DNA from: Vibrio breoganii
Lineage (GTDB): Bacteria; Pseudomonadota; Gammaproteobacteria; Enterobacterales; Vibrionaceae
DNA length: 64,000 bases
Reading direction: 5' to 3'
Assembly (NCBI RefSeq): GCF_001677275.1
Contig: NZ_CP016178.1
Coordinates: forward strand, 806,001-870,000
This document shows, piece by piece, positions 10,126 to 18,441 of this stretch. Every line of letters begins with the position of its first letter. Within the stretch, counting starts at the first letter, position 1. A model generated the notes under the pieces. It was not told the origin of the DNA. It made no database searches and saw only the letters and a list, made by a program, of their open reading frames with translations. A program made the translations under genes and the position numbers.

Positions 10126-11178
10126 CTAAAAGTAAACTTCCACAGGCATGCCCTCTACCAATTTATAGCGATCTGGTAACGTACCTGAAAACTCAACGGA
10201 TACTCGCATAAGTGCTTTCTTGCCTTCAAAAGGCTTAGCTAATTGTTCGGGTAACTTTGTTGCTAGTTGAACGGACGTGCTAACCTCAGCCTTGTGGTTT
10301 TCTCCATTAGGAAGCTTAACCTCAACCGTTTGGCCCATCTTGGCGCTGGATACATATTTTGGATCTAAATATGCAATGACATGTGGGGTTGTGTCTTTCC
10401 CTGCGATGGTCATAACCGTATCAAGCTCACCTACCTGCATCCCTACTTTCCCAGCAACATCGAGTATTGTGGAATCAAATGGTGCTTTCACTTGAAGAGA
10501 CTCTCTAAGCTTTATCTTTAGATTTAGTTCTTTCTCCAGATTTCTAATGACATTTGCTACATCGCCTGAGTATTTTTCCTTAGCCAAGTTCAATTCAGCC
10601 AAACGCAATTCTATGGTGGTATTGGTTAGTTTACTTTCAGCCGCAGCGTAATTACTCAGTACCGCTGAGTAGTCGGATGTGCTCACCTGGCCCTTACTAA
10701 AATACGTATCAAACTTTCTCTTAATGGCTTCCATGTCTTTTAGAGTATTACGTGACTGAGTAACGGCTCCACGATAAAGCCTTAGTGTTGAATCGTCTTC
10801 CTGCTTTAGAATTCGTCTCAGTACTTGGATCTCACTTTCTAGAAATTGGATTTCGGAATCCAATACAGGGTCATTCAATTCGAATAAAACACTTCCTGCA
10901 GATACTGTGTCCCCTGTTTTGAAGTTAACCATTTTGATAAGTCCAGACGTCTTAACGTTGAGATCCACAGAGTTGTAGCTGACGATAGCAGGCGCCACAA
11001 CAAACACTTGTTGCTTAACAATCCACCCTAAGCCGAAAAGTGCAGGAAATAAAACAATAGCCACCAACACAAACCACCTAATTCGGTAGCCTGTGCGTTT
11101 GGTACCACCATAAAGAACCTTGAGCCCTTTTTCTGTGGCTGGATTCTTTTTCTTATCGAGCATGAATTCAATTTTCAA
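10126..11178 (-). CDS. HlyD-like membrane fusion/adaptor protein
   Basis: This protein has a short cytoplasmic N-terminus, one membrane segment (FVLVAIVLFPALFGLGWIV), and a periplasmic part with a biotinyl-lipoyl-like half (VKTSGLIKMVNFKTGDTVSAG), a long coiled coil in the middle, and a beta-barrel region ending VEGMPVEVYF. This is the HlyD/EmrA architecture. The likely start is TTG at 11176-11178, which overlaps the TGA of the upstream glycosyltransferase (TTGA) and has GGGGGA about seven bases ahead; the ATG at 11161-11163 is the alternative. As third gene of the operon it may couple polymer synthesis to passage through the periplasm, like Alg44-type adaptors (inference). Confidence 0.85.
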   Translation of the reverse strand: MKIEFMLDKKKNPATEKGLKVLYGGTKRTGYRIRWFVLVAIVLFPALFGLGWIVKQQVFVVAPAIVSYNSVDLNVKTSGLIKMVNFKTGDTVSAGSVLFELNDPVLDSEIQFLESEIQVLRRILKQEDDSTLRLYRGAVTQSRNTLKDMEAIKRKFDTYFSKGQVSTSDYSAVLSNYAAAESKLTNTTIELRLAELNLAKEKYSGDVANVIRNLEKELNLKIKLRESLQVKAPFDSTILDVAGKVGMQVGELDTVMTIAGKDTTPHVIAYLDPKYVSSAKMGQTVEVKLPNGENHKAEVSTSVQLATKLPEQLAKPFEGKKALMRVSVEFSGTLPDRYKLVEGMPVEVYF

Positions 11179-12533
11179 AATCTTTTCCCCCTTTTCAGCA
11201 CCCACCAAGGTGCCATACTCGATTCTTCATGAGAGCGCCTTATTAACTCATTAAATATGGAAAAGGCGGTGATCGACCGAGCAAACAATGCATAGGATGG
11301 ATAAGCAAGTAGCCAGCCTATCAGCTTGATATCTAGAGATTTTCTCTCTGAAATCAATACCCAATAAATAGAGAATTTAATAAACACTATGGCTAGGTAA
11401 ACAAGGTAAATCAGTATGAAAGCGGATATGGTGAAGACAAATGGGTACACAATTAATACATACATGCTGTACATCACGACCAGCACAGGTATCAGCACAT
11501 TTTGCAGCACTCCATACACTAGCGTGTAAAGAAATACTGGCCAAGTAAGTAGCTTAGGTGTCATGCCTTTCATATGTTTTCTGAAATACAAAAACAACAA
11601 ATCACCATCCCAACGAAGCCGCTGCAACGTAAAATCTCTTATGGTACTAGGTGCATCTGTATGGCCTATTGCGTGTGGGGTGAACGCCAATCGAATATTG
11701 GGATAACGAGCATGGTACTGTTTGAATCTAAAAGTAAGATCTAGGTCTTCAGCTGTATGAGTATCCCAGCCTCCAACTCGCTTCAATACAGTTTTACGAA
11801 ATGCTCCAAAGGCTCCAGAAATATTGTTTAAAAGCCCAAACTCTCGAGTTCCCGTTTTTCCCGCCTGCATAGACATCATGTATTCCAATGCTTGCATACG
11901 GGTTAATACGTTATCTTGCCAATTGCGAACCCTGAGAGCGCCTCCGCTAGCGACAACATTTGCGTTATTAAACTGCTTTGCGATATTAAAAGCCATGTCG
12001 TTATCAAATGAGGTATCGCCATCGACGTTGATAACAATTTCATTCTTAGCTTTGTATAAGCCTGTGTTCAGCGTAGACACCCTGCCTCCGCGCTGCCATT
12101 TAGGCACGACTCTCACTAAACGGTCTTTTCTGTGCTGATGTTGTTGCTGTGATTCCACTGCGGAAGCATAGGTATGTTGATTTTGCACCGCTCCATCAAC
12201 TACGGCTAGGATTTCTATGTTTCCTGGGTAAATTTGTTCCACCAACGTATCGATGGTTTTTTTGATTGCATCACCTTCACCATAACAAGTGATAACAATG
12301 CTTAAACTTGGCGCTCGATCTAGATCACTATGTTGGTTTCTCCAATACCATTTAAACACTCCAACAAGCATCATTAATATCAGAGGTAACTCAACCATGA
12401 TAATAAGAGGGAAGTAAGTAATGAGCACCTCTGTATGAGTCCAGATGCTCCCCCACATACTCCTTAAAACATAGACTACAGAATCAAGCATCCAACTCAC
12501 TCGCTTTGGCTTTAAACCAAGTGTTTGAGTCAT
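11175..12533 (-). CDS. Membrane-bound family 2 glycosyltransferase (BcsA/PgaC-like processive type)
   Basis: This 452-residue protein has a membrane segment near residues 37-62, a cytosolic GT-A catalytic domain and several C-terminal membrane segments (about 325-420). The catalytic motifs are all present: DGD at 171-173 (nucleotide-sugar and metal binding), TAED at 260-263 (base) and QRLRW at 304-308 (acceptor site), as in processive synthases of cellulose, chitin or poly-GlcNAc. A polysaccharide product is therefore likely; the sugar is unknown. The ATG at 12531-12533 overlaps the upstream gene by 50 bp; the ATG at 12489-12491 overlaps by only 8 and could be the real start. Confidence 0.9.
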   Translation of the reverse strand: MTQTLGLKPKRVSWMLDSVVYVLRSMWGSIWTHTEVLITYFPLIIMVELPLILMMLVGVFKWYWRNQHSDLDRAPSLSIVITCYGEGDAIKKTIDTLVEQIYPGNIEILAVVDGAVQNQHTYASAVESQQQHQHRKDRLVRVVPKWQRGGRVSTLNTGLYKAKNEIVINVDGDTSFDNDMAFNIAKQFNNANVVASGGALRVRNWQDNVLTRMQALEYMMSMQAGKTGTREFGLLNNISGAFGAFRKTVLKRVGGWDTHTAEDLDLTFRFKQYHARYPNIRLAFTPHAIGHTDAPSTIRDFTLQRLRWDGDLLFLYFRKHMKGMTPKLLTWPVFLYTLVYGVLQNVLIPVLVVMYSMYVLIVYPFVFTISAFILIYLVYLAIVFIKFSIYWVLISERKSLDIKLIGWLLAYPSYALFARSITAFSIFNELIRRSHEESSMAPWWVLKRGKRF

Positions 12534-13815
12534 CGAACTCTTGGTCAGGCAGATACCAATGCCTTACCCGAAGCCCTATTTCATTTGATTCGATCTTGGT
12601 AGCAAACTCTGACAACCGTTCGCGAAGGATTTCTATGGAGTTTGTATCGCAGATAGGTAGGAATACAAACAATACTTCTTCACTATATTGACAGCTCAGG
12701 TCCGTGGTTCTGAATAGTGACTCTAACTGTTCGGATAATTGAGCCAAAAACTCAACATAAGCCACCTCTCCAAATTTTTGGATAAATTCTTCGATATTAA
12801 TAATCTTCAAACCTATGAGAAGATCAGTGTGACTGTGACGAATGGATAGCTGGTTCTTCCAAGACACAACCGATTCAAAAAGAACGGGGTCAACTGTCCC
12901 TGATAAACGGAAGGAGACTTTTGATGAGGCCTGGTTAAGTAGAAAAAGGTGTGCTCTATCACCACTCAAATAATTGAAGTAAGTTTGCGTTATAAGAGAC
13001 TCTACATTGTTTTTATGACCACAACTTAAACAGCGCGCTATCACTCGAGCTTCCGCAAACTCATTCTGGCAACTATTACACTGCATTAGCTCTAGTGGAC
13101 GATCGTAATCAACGCCTATATGTTTTAATAAAGTACTGCAGTTAGGACACTGGAGTGCGTTGTGCTTAGCAAAGTTTTTCGCGTCATCTACATTACCACA
13201 AGTAAAACAGTGAAGCGCATCATTTGAAACAGTATCGACAGAGCTACACGAAGGGCACGCATCGACATAATTCAAGTGGCCAGAATGACACTTCTGGCAA
13301 TAGCGAACCCTATCAATACACTCTCCCTTTTCTAGTAACTCTTGCTCTACCTGCTTGAGAATATATCGAAATGGGGTGCGTTCTAATTGATAGTAAGCAT
13401 CTATCAAGGGATAACGATAGATTGCTGTAGTGCCAGCATCCCTGATTGGTTTAAGTGCACGCCTCTCATCTAGCCACAAATATGCCAGTAATGTATCGCT
13501 AGGCTGCTCACTTAAGTAGCTAAGCTTCTCTGGAACACCTCGGATCTGGTCAGATTCATACACTCCATCGCTCAAGTAAGGGCTTAATGTACTAGCTTGT
13601 ACTGCATACAAACGCCAGCTCCATCCAAACTCCGACCCGTGTATTTTTTTAAGTAGAGAGTCTTGCTCCAATGAAGGGACATTGATAAGGCAGATAATCC
13701 CCCGCCTTGACAATAATTGGTCTTCATTGGTTTCATACTCGACATCCCAGCCCATTGGAGGAGTCACAGCTAGAGCTTCGCCGAATATCACTAGAGTCTT
13801 ATTTTCATCAGACAC
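12484..13815 (-). CDS. TackOD1-domain protein with degenerate GGDEF-like C-terminus
   Basis: A 443-residue cytosolic protein. Residues about 165-270 carry six CxxC pairs (173/176, 187/190, 203/206, 223/226, 246/249, 262/265) with CHSGHLNYVDACPSC and LKHIGVDYDRPLE, which match the TackOD1 metal-binding output domain. The last 120 residues (LLIGLKIINIEEFIQKFGE to YSEEVLFVFLP) have the fold pattern of GGDEF domains but lack the GGDEF signature, so cyclase activity is unlikely. The start is GTG with AAGGAG upstream at good spacing. First gene of the operon; probably a sensor or regulator of the glycosyltransferase (inference). Confidence 0.8.
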   Translation of the reverse strand: MSDENKTLVIFGEALAVTPPMGWDVEYETNEDQLLSRRGIICLINVPSLEQDSLLKKIHGSEFGWSWRLYAVQASTLSPYLSDGVYESDQIRGVPEKLSYLSEQPSDTLLAYLWLDERRALKPIRDAGTTAIYRYPLIDAYYQLERTPFRYILKQVEQELLEKGECIDRVRYCQKCHSGHLNYVDACPSCSSVDTVSNDALHCFTCGNVDDAKNFAKHNALQCPNCSTLLKHIGVDYDRPLELMQCNSCQNEFAEARVIARCLSCGHKNNVESLITQTYFNYLSGDRAHLFLLNQASSKVSFRLSGTVDPVLFESVVSWKNQLSIRHSHTDLLIGLKIINIEEFIQKFGEVAYVEFLAQLSEQLESLFRTTDLSCQYSEEVLFVFLPICDTNSIEILRERLSEFATKIESNEIGLRVRHWYLPDQEFDDSNTWFKAKASELDA

Positions 13816-14005
13816 TCTTCACTCCTTGAAAAACAAAATCTTCATCCGTTAACGTGCAAACTTGCATAGCCTATGATTAGCGCACTATTTAATATATATT
13901 TCTGTTAAAGAGTAGAACAATAAAACGCTGATATGCTTATGATTTCTTAAATTCATTCGCTATTTATGTACATTTGAGAGAATTAACTCCTATAAGGAAT
14001 AAAAC

Positions 14006-14326
14006 ATGCTAATGACCACGACACAATCCGTTGAGGGCAAACGTGTTCTCAGCTACCACGGCGTAATTGCTGGTGAAGCCATCTTAGGTGCTAACTTGTT
14101 CAAGGACATGTTTGCCGGTATTCGTGACATGGTCGGTGGTCGTTCAGGGACCTATGAAAAAGAGTTGGAGCGCGCCCGCACTATTGCGATGCAAGAGTTG
14201 GAAGATAAAGCACGTGAAATCGGCGCAAATGCGGTTATTGGCATTGATATTGACTACGAAGTACTAGGCAAAGACAACGGCATGTTGATGGTAAGTGCGA
14301 GCGGCACAGCAGTGACGATCAGCTAA
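14006..14326 (+). CDS. ybjQ: YbjQ/UPF0145 family protein
   Basis: A 106-residue protein with the family features: an N-terminal strand region ending [12 protein letters not shown], the central [19 protein letters not shown], and the C-terminal [16 protein letters not shown]. These small proteins form pentameric heavy-metal-binding-like folds; their role is not settled. AAGGAA lies six bases upstream of the first ATG; a second ATG follows two codons later. The K+ channel gene begins six bases after its stop, so the two are probably cotranscribed. Confidence 0.9.
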   Translation: MLMTTTQSVEGKRVLSYHGVIAGEAILGANLFKDMFAGIRDMVGGRSGTYEKELERARTIAMQELEDKAREIGANAVIGIDIDYEVLGKDNGMLMVSASGTAVTIS

Positions 14327-14332
14327 CTCAAT

Positions 14333-15097
14333 ATGCCAAGTTCAGAAAGACACGACGCTAAGCACGAATTAGGGCCGCTGCAGTTCGTCACCTTGATCCT
14401 TTCGGTATATGTACTCATTGCCCTATTTGTGGAGAATGCCTTCACTCTAGATTCAGATACCTCTGAGTTATTGGCAATGATAGATACCATGGTGTGCATG
14501 GTTTTCTTGGTGGACTTTTTTCAACGCTTCTACCGTGCGCCCAATAAACTGCAGTACATGAAATGGGGTTGGATTGACCTGCTATCGAGTATCCCGTTAA
14601 TCGATGCCCTACGTTATGGACGCTTTGTCCATTTGGTGCGGTTCTTACGCATTCTAAAAGCGGTTCGCTCTACCAAGCTCATCTTGTACTATCTTTTTCG
14701 AAATCGGCGCTCTGGCACCTTTTCCATCGTCGCAAGCGTCTCGGTACTAGTGGTGATCTTTGGCGCTATTGGGATTCTGCAGTTTGAAAAAGGGCTACCA
14801 GACTCCAACATTCACTCAGCAGGAGACGCACTTTGGTGGTCTTTTGTCACCATTACTACCGTAGGCTATGGTGATTTCTACCCTGTGACGACACAAGGCA
14901 GATTGGTGGCGGCTATTTTGATGACCGCCGGTGTGGGTCTTTTTGGTACCTTTACCGGTTTAGTGGCCAACTGGTTTATGACCGAGACGGAGCAAGCTGA
15001 TAATACAGAGCGTACGGCAGTAAAAGCAGAGATTAAAGCCCTTCACACGAAGATTGATGAGCTAAAAGAGCTCATCAAGGACCAAAAATCAGACTAG
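14333..15097 (+). CDS. Voltage-sensor type potassium channel (6TM)
   Basis: A 254-residue membrane protein laid out like bacterial Kv channels. S1-S3 lie at about residues 12-90, S4 is the Arg-rich RFVHLVRFLRILKAVRSTK, S5 is FSIVASVSVLVVIFGAIGIL, and the pore loop carries the selectivity filter TTVGYGDFYP before S6. The cytosolic tail (KAEIKALHTKIDELKELIKD) is a coiled coil for tetramer assembly. It should conduct K+ across the inner membrane. The gene follows ybjQ by six bases and its 3' end overlaps the convergent NUDIX gene by nine. Confidence 0.93.
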   Translation: MPSSERHDAKHELGPLQFVTLILSVYVLIALFVENAFTLDSDTSELLAMIDTMVCMVFLVDFFQRFYRAPNKLQYMKWGWIDLLSSIPLIDALRYGRFVHLVRFLRILKAVRSTKLILYYLFRNRRSGTFSIVASVSVLVVIFGAIGILQFEKGLPDSNIHSAGDALWWSFVTITTVGYGDFYPVTTQGRLVAAILMTAGVGLFGTFTGLVANWFMTETEQADNTERTAVKAEIKALHTKIDELKELIKDQKSD

Positions 15098-15607
15098 CTC
15101 TTTTGCAATGAGGTGCAGCAAGAAGGTTTCACGTTCAATGCTTAAACCCTTCTTCGCACTATTGGCTATCGTATGTTCGTTATGAGCGATAGCGTCATGG
15201 ATATTGACCCACTTTGCCTGCATACCATTTTTGATCTCATAGTCTTCAAAGTTAGGTGTACCGAGTTCTGAGTCCACATGGCAGGTATAGCAGTAGGAAT
15301 GCATGTGCATCACATCCGCATCGTCCTTATACCAAGGGCGAAACTCTTCAAACACCCCAAACGGTTTGATATTTCGAATGTTTTGCGCGCCGGTTTCTTC
15401 TTCTAACTCTCGTACTAAACCCGCAATCACATCTTCACCCTCATCAATACCGCCACCTGGCAGTGAATAGTCGTGATAGCGTTCGGTGTATAGCAACAGT
15501 ATTTGATCGCCCATCAATGCGATGGCTCGCGTTGCACGGCGCTGTATGATGGTCTTTTGATCGAGTTCGCTTAAATCAGGATGGATGTTAGTTTTTAAAT
15601 GGCGCAT
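15089..15607 (-). CDS. NUDIX hydrolase
   Basis: This 172-residue protein contains a complete Nudix box: GGGIDEGEDVIAGLVRELEE followed by ETGA, matching GX5EX7REUXEEXGU. Such enzymes hydrolyse nucleoside diphosphates linked to another group, using Mg2+. The substrate is not predictable here. The start ATG is at the complement of 15605-15607. It converges on the K+ channel gene with a nine-base overlap. Confidence 0.9.
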   Translation of the reverse strand: MRHLKTNIHPDLSELDQKTIIQRRATRAIALMGDQILLLYTERYHDYSLPGGGIDEGEDVIAGLVRELEEETGAQNIRNIKPFGVFEEFRPWYKDDADVMHMHSYCYTCHVDSELGTPNFEDYEIKNGMQAKWVNIHDAIAHNEHTIANSAKKGLSIERETFLLHLIAKELV

Positions 15608-15734
15608 GAGAATAACGGCTAAATTGAATTTCCCGATATTTTAACATGTAACCAGAGGTTAACTATTGAATTAATTAAGATATCTCGTACACTGAAAAAG
15701 ATAAGTCAAAACAAATAGTTCTTTGGAGCCAATA

Positions 15735-16037
15735 ATGAAGAAAATCCTTCTTTTATCTGCAATGAGTGGCGCTGTGTTGCTAGCAGGTTGTGCAAGCGAA
15801 CCAGACGAGTACACAGTAGAGGACTGGGATCCAATTACAAGTAAAGCATCTATGTACTGTGTACAGCAAGACCATGAAATCGTGCGTGCCTCAGAGGAAG
15901 GTAAACGAGTCACTTACTGTGAGATCTCGGATGATGAGAAGCATGAGATCTGGGAGTACTACTACATGAATCATGAAGATGAACGTCCCGAGAATCAAAA
16001 GCAGAGTGACGATGAAATGAGAAAAGCCTCAAACTAA
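15735..16037 (+). CDS. Small lipoprotein, DUF333-like
   Basis: From the ATG at 15735 (TTTGGAG upstream) the protein starts MKKILLLSAMSGAVLLAGC, a signal peptide with a lipobox (LAGC) that predicts lipidation at Cys19. The mature part contains ASMYCVQQDHEIV and RVTYCEISDDEKHEIWEYY, similar to the DUF333 pattern of two Cys around an acidic/aromatic stretch. The rest is acidic and hydrophilic. Function unknown; likely anchored in the outer membrane facing the periplasm. A strong terminator follows. Confidence 0.8.
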   Translation: MKKILLLSAMSGAVLLAGCASEPDEYTVEDWDPITSKASMYCVQQDHEIVRASEEGKRVTYCEISDDEKHEIWEYYYMNHEDERPENQKQSDDEMRKASN

Positions 16038-16056
16038 TTTCTCTAACGTCAGTTAT

Positions 16057-16093
16057 AAAAATGCCCCGCTAACGTTCATTAGCGGGGCATTTT
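16057..16093. terminator. Bidirectional terminator between the lipoprotein and OsmC genes
   Basis: AAAATGCCCCGCTAA (16057-16071) pairs perfectly with TTAGCGGGGCATTTT (16079-16093). A/T runs on both sides make it work for both convergent genes. Confidence 0.92.
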
Positions 16094-16106
16094 CTATTTT
16101 ATCTGC

Positions 16107-16505
16107 TTAAACAATTTCCCAAGAGTGCGTCATTTCCACGCCCTTATCTAGCATTAGGCAAACCGAGCAGTATTTTTCTAAAGAGTCTTTCGCTACTTTA
16201 GCGACAACCTCAGGATCAAGGTCAACACCCGACACTTCAAAGTGAATGTTGATGCTGGTGAAAAACTTAGGCGCTTGGTCACGACGAGTGCTGCTCAGTT
16301 TCGCTACGCAGCCCGTTACTTTTTGCTCTGCACTTTTTAGGCCGTCTACCACGTCTACAGAGCTACAACCGCCCGCTGCGATCAATACCATTTCCATTGG
16401 GCTTGGCGCTGTCTTGCCACCGCTGCCATCTAAAACCACTGAATGGCCAGATTGAGATTCACCGATAAACTTAAAATCATCTACCCAAGATACGGTTGCT
16501 TGCAT
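16107..16505 (-). CDS. OsmC-family protein (YhfA-like)
   Basis: A 132-residue protein starting MQATVSWVDDFKFIGESQSGH. It contains TAPSPMEMVLIAAGGCSSVDVV with the first conserved Cys and, near the end, YCSVCLMLDKGVEMTHSWEI with the second, as in OsmC/Ohr-fold proteins. The fold forms dimers; OsmC/Ohr members reduce organic peroxides, while the role of the YhfA subgroup is less clear. I chose the ATG at 16503-16505 because AGAGGA lies seven bases upstream. Confidence 0.9.
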   Translation of the reverse strand: MQATVSWVDDFKFIGESQSGHSVVLDGSGGKTAPSPMEMVLIAAGGCSSVDVVDGLKSAEQKVTGCVAKLSSTRRDQAPKFFTSINIHFEVSGVDLDPEVVAKVAKDSLEKYCSVCLMLDKGVEMTHSWEIV

Positions 16506-16859
16506 AATCAAATCCTCTTTTAATTTCGCCTCATTTTACACACTCATAGTGCGAACTCAACAATCGAAATGATGACGGTGTCATGACATGTCGTGCAAGT
16601 TTAAGTTTCAGGATGAAAAACTTGAATACACCTAACAATTTTGAACAATGTATCCCTGACTATGCCAGTGATATCATTGACTTATAGACTTCCGTCGATA
16701 CACTGAATCAGGCAAGAGAAAGTTTTGTTTTTGAAGTTGTGCAGTACAGTTGGAGACTAGTCGCCGTTGTATTCACCATCGGTCAATGCAATCTGTTTTC
16801 AAGCACTTAGTATGGTCGTATCTGACCGAGTTTAGTTATATCGCAAAGGAAAATTGACA
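16506..16859 (+). promoter_or_regulatory. 354-base leader region of the cold-shock gene
   Basis: No protein or RNA gene is evident here. The stretch holds the promoter of the leftward OsmC gene at its left end and, to the right, sequence upstream of the CspA-family gene. Genes of this family usually carry a long structured 5' untranslated region that controls translation by temperature, and the length here would fit that. I see no sequence match that proves a cold box. Confidence 0.3.
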
Positions 16860-17069
16860 ATGTCAAACACAGTTACTGGTACCGTAAAATGGTTCAACGA
16901 AACTAAAGGTTTCGGGTTTATTCAACAAGAAAACGGTCCAGACGTATTCGCTCACTTCTCTGCTATCCAAGGCGACGGTTTCCGCACTCTTGCTGAAGGC
17001 CAAAAAGTAGAATTTGTTGTTACTACAGGTCAAAAAGGCCCGCAAGCAGAACAAATTCGCGCTGTTTAA
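16860..17069 (+). CDS. CspA-family cold-shock protein
   Basis: A 69-residue single cold-shock domain that starts [20 protein letters not shown], with RNP1 (KGFGFI) and RNP2-like (DVFAHF) nucleic-acid-binding motifs. It binds single-stranded RNA/DNA and acts as an RNA chaperone in the cytosol. The ATG at 16860 follows AAGGA at suitable spacing. It is followed by a perfect hairpin terminator, so it is transcribed alone. I cannot tell which paralogue this is. Confidence 0.96.
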   Translation: MSNTVTGTVKWFNETKGFGFIQQENGPDVFAHFSAIQGDGFRTLAEGQKVEFVVTTGQKGPQAEQIRAV

Positions 17070-17076
17070 TTGCGCC

Positions 17077-17105
17077 AAGTAAGCCAGTGCTTCACTGGCT
17101 TACTT
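17077..17105 (+). terminator. Terminator of the cold-shock gene
   Basis: AAGTAAGCCAGTG (17077-17089) and CACTGGCTTACTT (17093-17105) form a perfect 13-bp stem with a three-base loop, followed by TTCTC. Confidence 0.92.
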
Positions 17106-17163
17106 TTCTCCTCTCAACCCTATATAATCAAACGCCTAAATCCTATTTTCTGGAACTCCCACT

Positions 17164-17706
17164 TTGGCGCTCAAACCCACTATTTATAAATTTCGCGTAA
17201 ACCTTGCCGACACTAATCGCAATCAATTTGATGACATTAACCTTACTGTAGCCAAGCACCCTTCTGAAAATGAAGTACGCATGCTGGTCCGCATCTTTGC
17301 GTTTTGTCTAAATAACACCCCAAACCTAACCTTTACTAAGGGGTTGTCTGAGCAAGAAGAGCCTGATATTTGGGAGCTTTCTGATATTGGCGATATTGTC
17401 ACTTGGATAGAAGTTGGCGAGCCGTCAACGGACAGAGTTAAGAAAGCAGCGCGCAAGTCAAAGCAGACTCACTTCTATACGTTCAATGAAAACAAATCAG
17501 ATGTTTGGTTTAACAAAAACCAGTCTGTGCTTCGCGAGTATGATGCGAGCATTACACAGTTTGACTTCGCTCCTATTGAAGAGCTCGTTTCAGGACTTGA
17601 GCGCACCAACGATTTAAGCCTAATGATCTCTGGAGACAGTATGTTTGCCACACTGGGCGATGTGAACACTGAAATCACCATTACAGAGTTGCAGGTTAAG
17701 TCCTAA
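17164..17706 (+). CDS. yaeQ: YaeQ family protein
   Basis: A 180-residue protein starting MALKPTIYKFRVNLADTNRNQF, with HPSENEVRMLVRIFAF and EPDIWELSDIGDIVTWIEVGEP, all typical of YaeQ, whose fold resembles PD-(D/E)xK nucleases. Residues EPDIW and IEVGEP would form the putative active site. The E. coli homologue was linked to suppression of rfaH defects; function remains uncertain. The start is TTG at 17164, supported by match to the family start MALK and by GGA nine bases upstream. Confidence 0.93.
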   Translation: MALKPTIYKFRVNLADTNRNQFDDINLTVAKHPSENEVRMLVRIFAFCLNNTPNLTFTKGLSEQEEPDIWELSDIGDIVTWIEVGEPSTDRVKKAARKSKQTHFYTFNENKSDVWFNKNQSVLREYDASITQFDFAPIEELVSGLERTNDLSLMISGDSMFATLGDVNTEITITELQVKS

Positions 17707-17721
17707 CTCTGCATGAATTAA

Positions 17722-17757
17722 AAGGGCCTGCGTTCGCAAAAACATTCGCAGGCCCTT
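17722..17757. terminator. Terminator between yaeQ and the ion-channel gene
   Basis: AAGGGCCTGCG (17722-17732) pairs with CGCAGGCCCTT (17747-17757) around a 14-base loop. It lies between convergent genes and may serve both. Confidence 0.85.
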
Positions 17758-17778
17758 ATGTTTTACAGCTATTGGTCG

Positions 17779-18441
17779 CTATTTCTTTTCGTTCACTTCA
17801 GTTAAACCCGCACTCACTAAGCTTGATACTAAGATTGCGAGGTAGAACACCCCCGCAATCGCCTCAAAATACGCAACAAAGCGAGTGAGAGGCTCGGTTG
17901 GCGCTATCACGCCGTAGCCCACAGAGGTCATTGTAATAAAGCTGAAATAGATCATTCTAGAAAGATTGTCTAACCATGGTCCGTGTTCGATTCCATTAAA
18001 GCCCCCCTTCAGGACCTCTAACAGCAACAGTTGTACGAACGCAAACCACAGCCCCATCATCAAATAGATACAGATTGAACCCACTATCTGATTTTTATCT
18101 ATTTTCGGTGCCGTTAATACCAATTTCGTTGCATGCCTTAAATACTGTCCAATAAACAAAATCAAAGCAACCAGCGAAACAATAGCAAGATTCGCTGCTT
18201 CTAAAATAGAGGCCACCGAAGACAGCAACACGAGGACAATCAAAAAACCTAACCAGCCCCGAACTCCTGTATTCTTCTTTTCAATACCGAGAGTCGATGC
18301 CGACATACAAAACAGCAGACCGAGTAACACGACCCCCTGCCCTGTATCAAAAAGTTGTTCGAGAATTGCACAACCGAATAACAGTACAATCAAAGCGACA
18401 AACAGATGTAAAAAGTTATCGCGCTCGGACATCTTTGCCAT
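17779..18441 (-). CDS. Potassium-channel family membrane protein with variant filter
   Basis: A 220-residue protein with several hydrophobic segments and a C-terminal ion-channel domain: MIYFSFITMTSVGYGVIAPT, followed by a last helix (FVAYFEAIAGVFYLAILVSSLV). The filter is TSVGYGV, where most K+ channels have TVGYGD, so selectivity may differ. There is no Arg-rich S4. It probably passes ions across the inner membrane. The start ATG overlaps the stop of the upstream AI-2E transporter gene (TAATG), so the pair forms an operon. Confidence 0.82.
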   Translation of the reverse strand: MAKMSERDNFLHLFVALIVLLFGCAILEQLFDTGQGVVLLGLLFCMSASTLGIEKKNTGVRGWLGFLIVLVLLSSVASILEAANLAIVSLVALILFIGQYLRHATKLVLTAPKIDKNQIVGSICIYLMMGLWFAFVQLLLLEVLKGGFNGIEHGPWLDNLSRMIYFSFITMTSVGYGVIAPTEPLTRFVAYFEAIAGVFYLAILVSSLVSAGLTEVNEKK

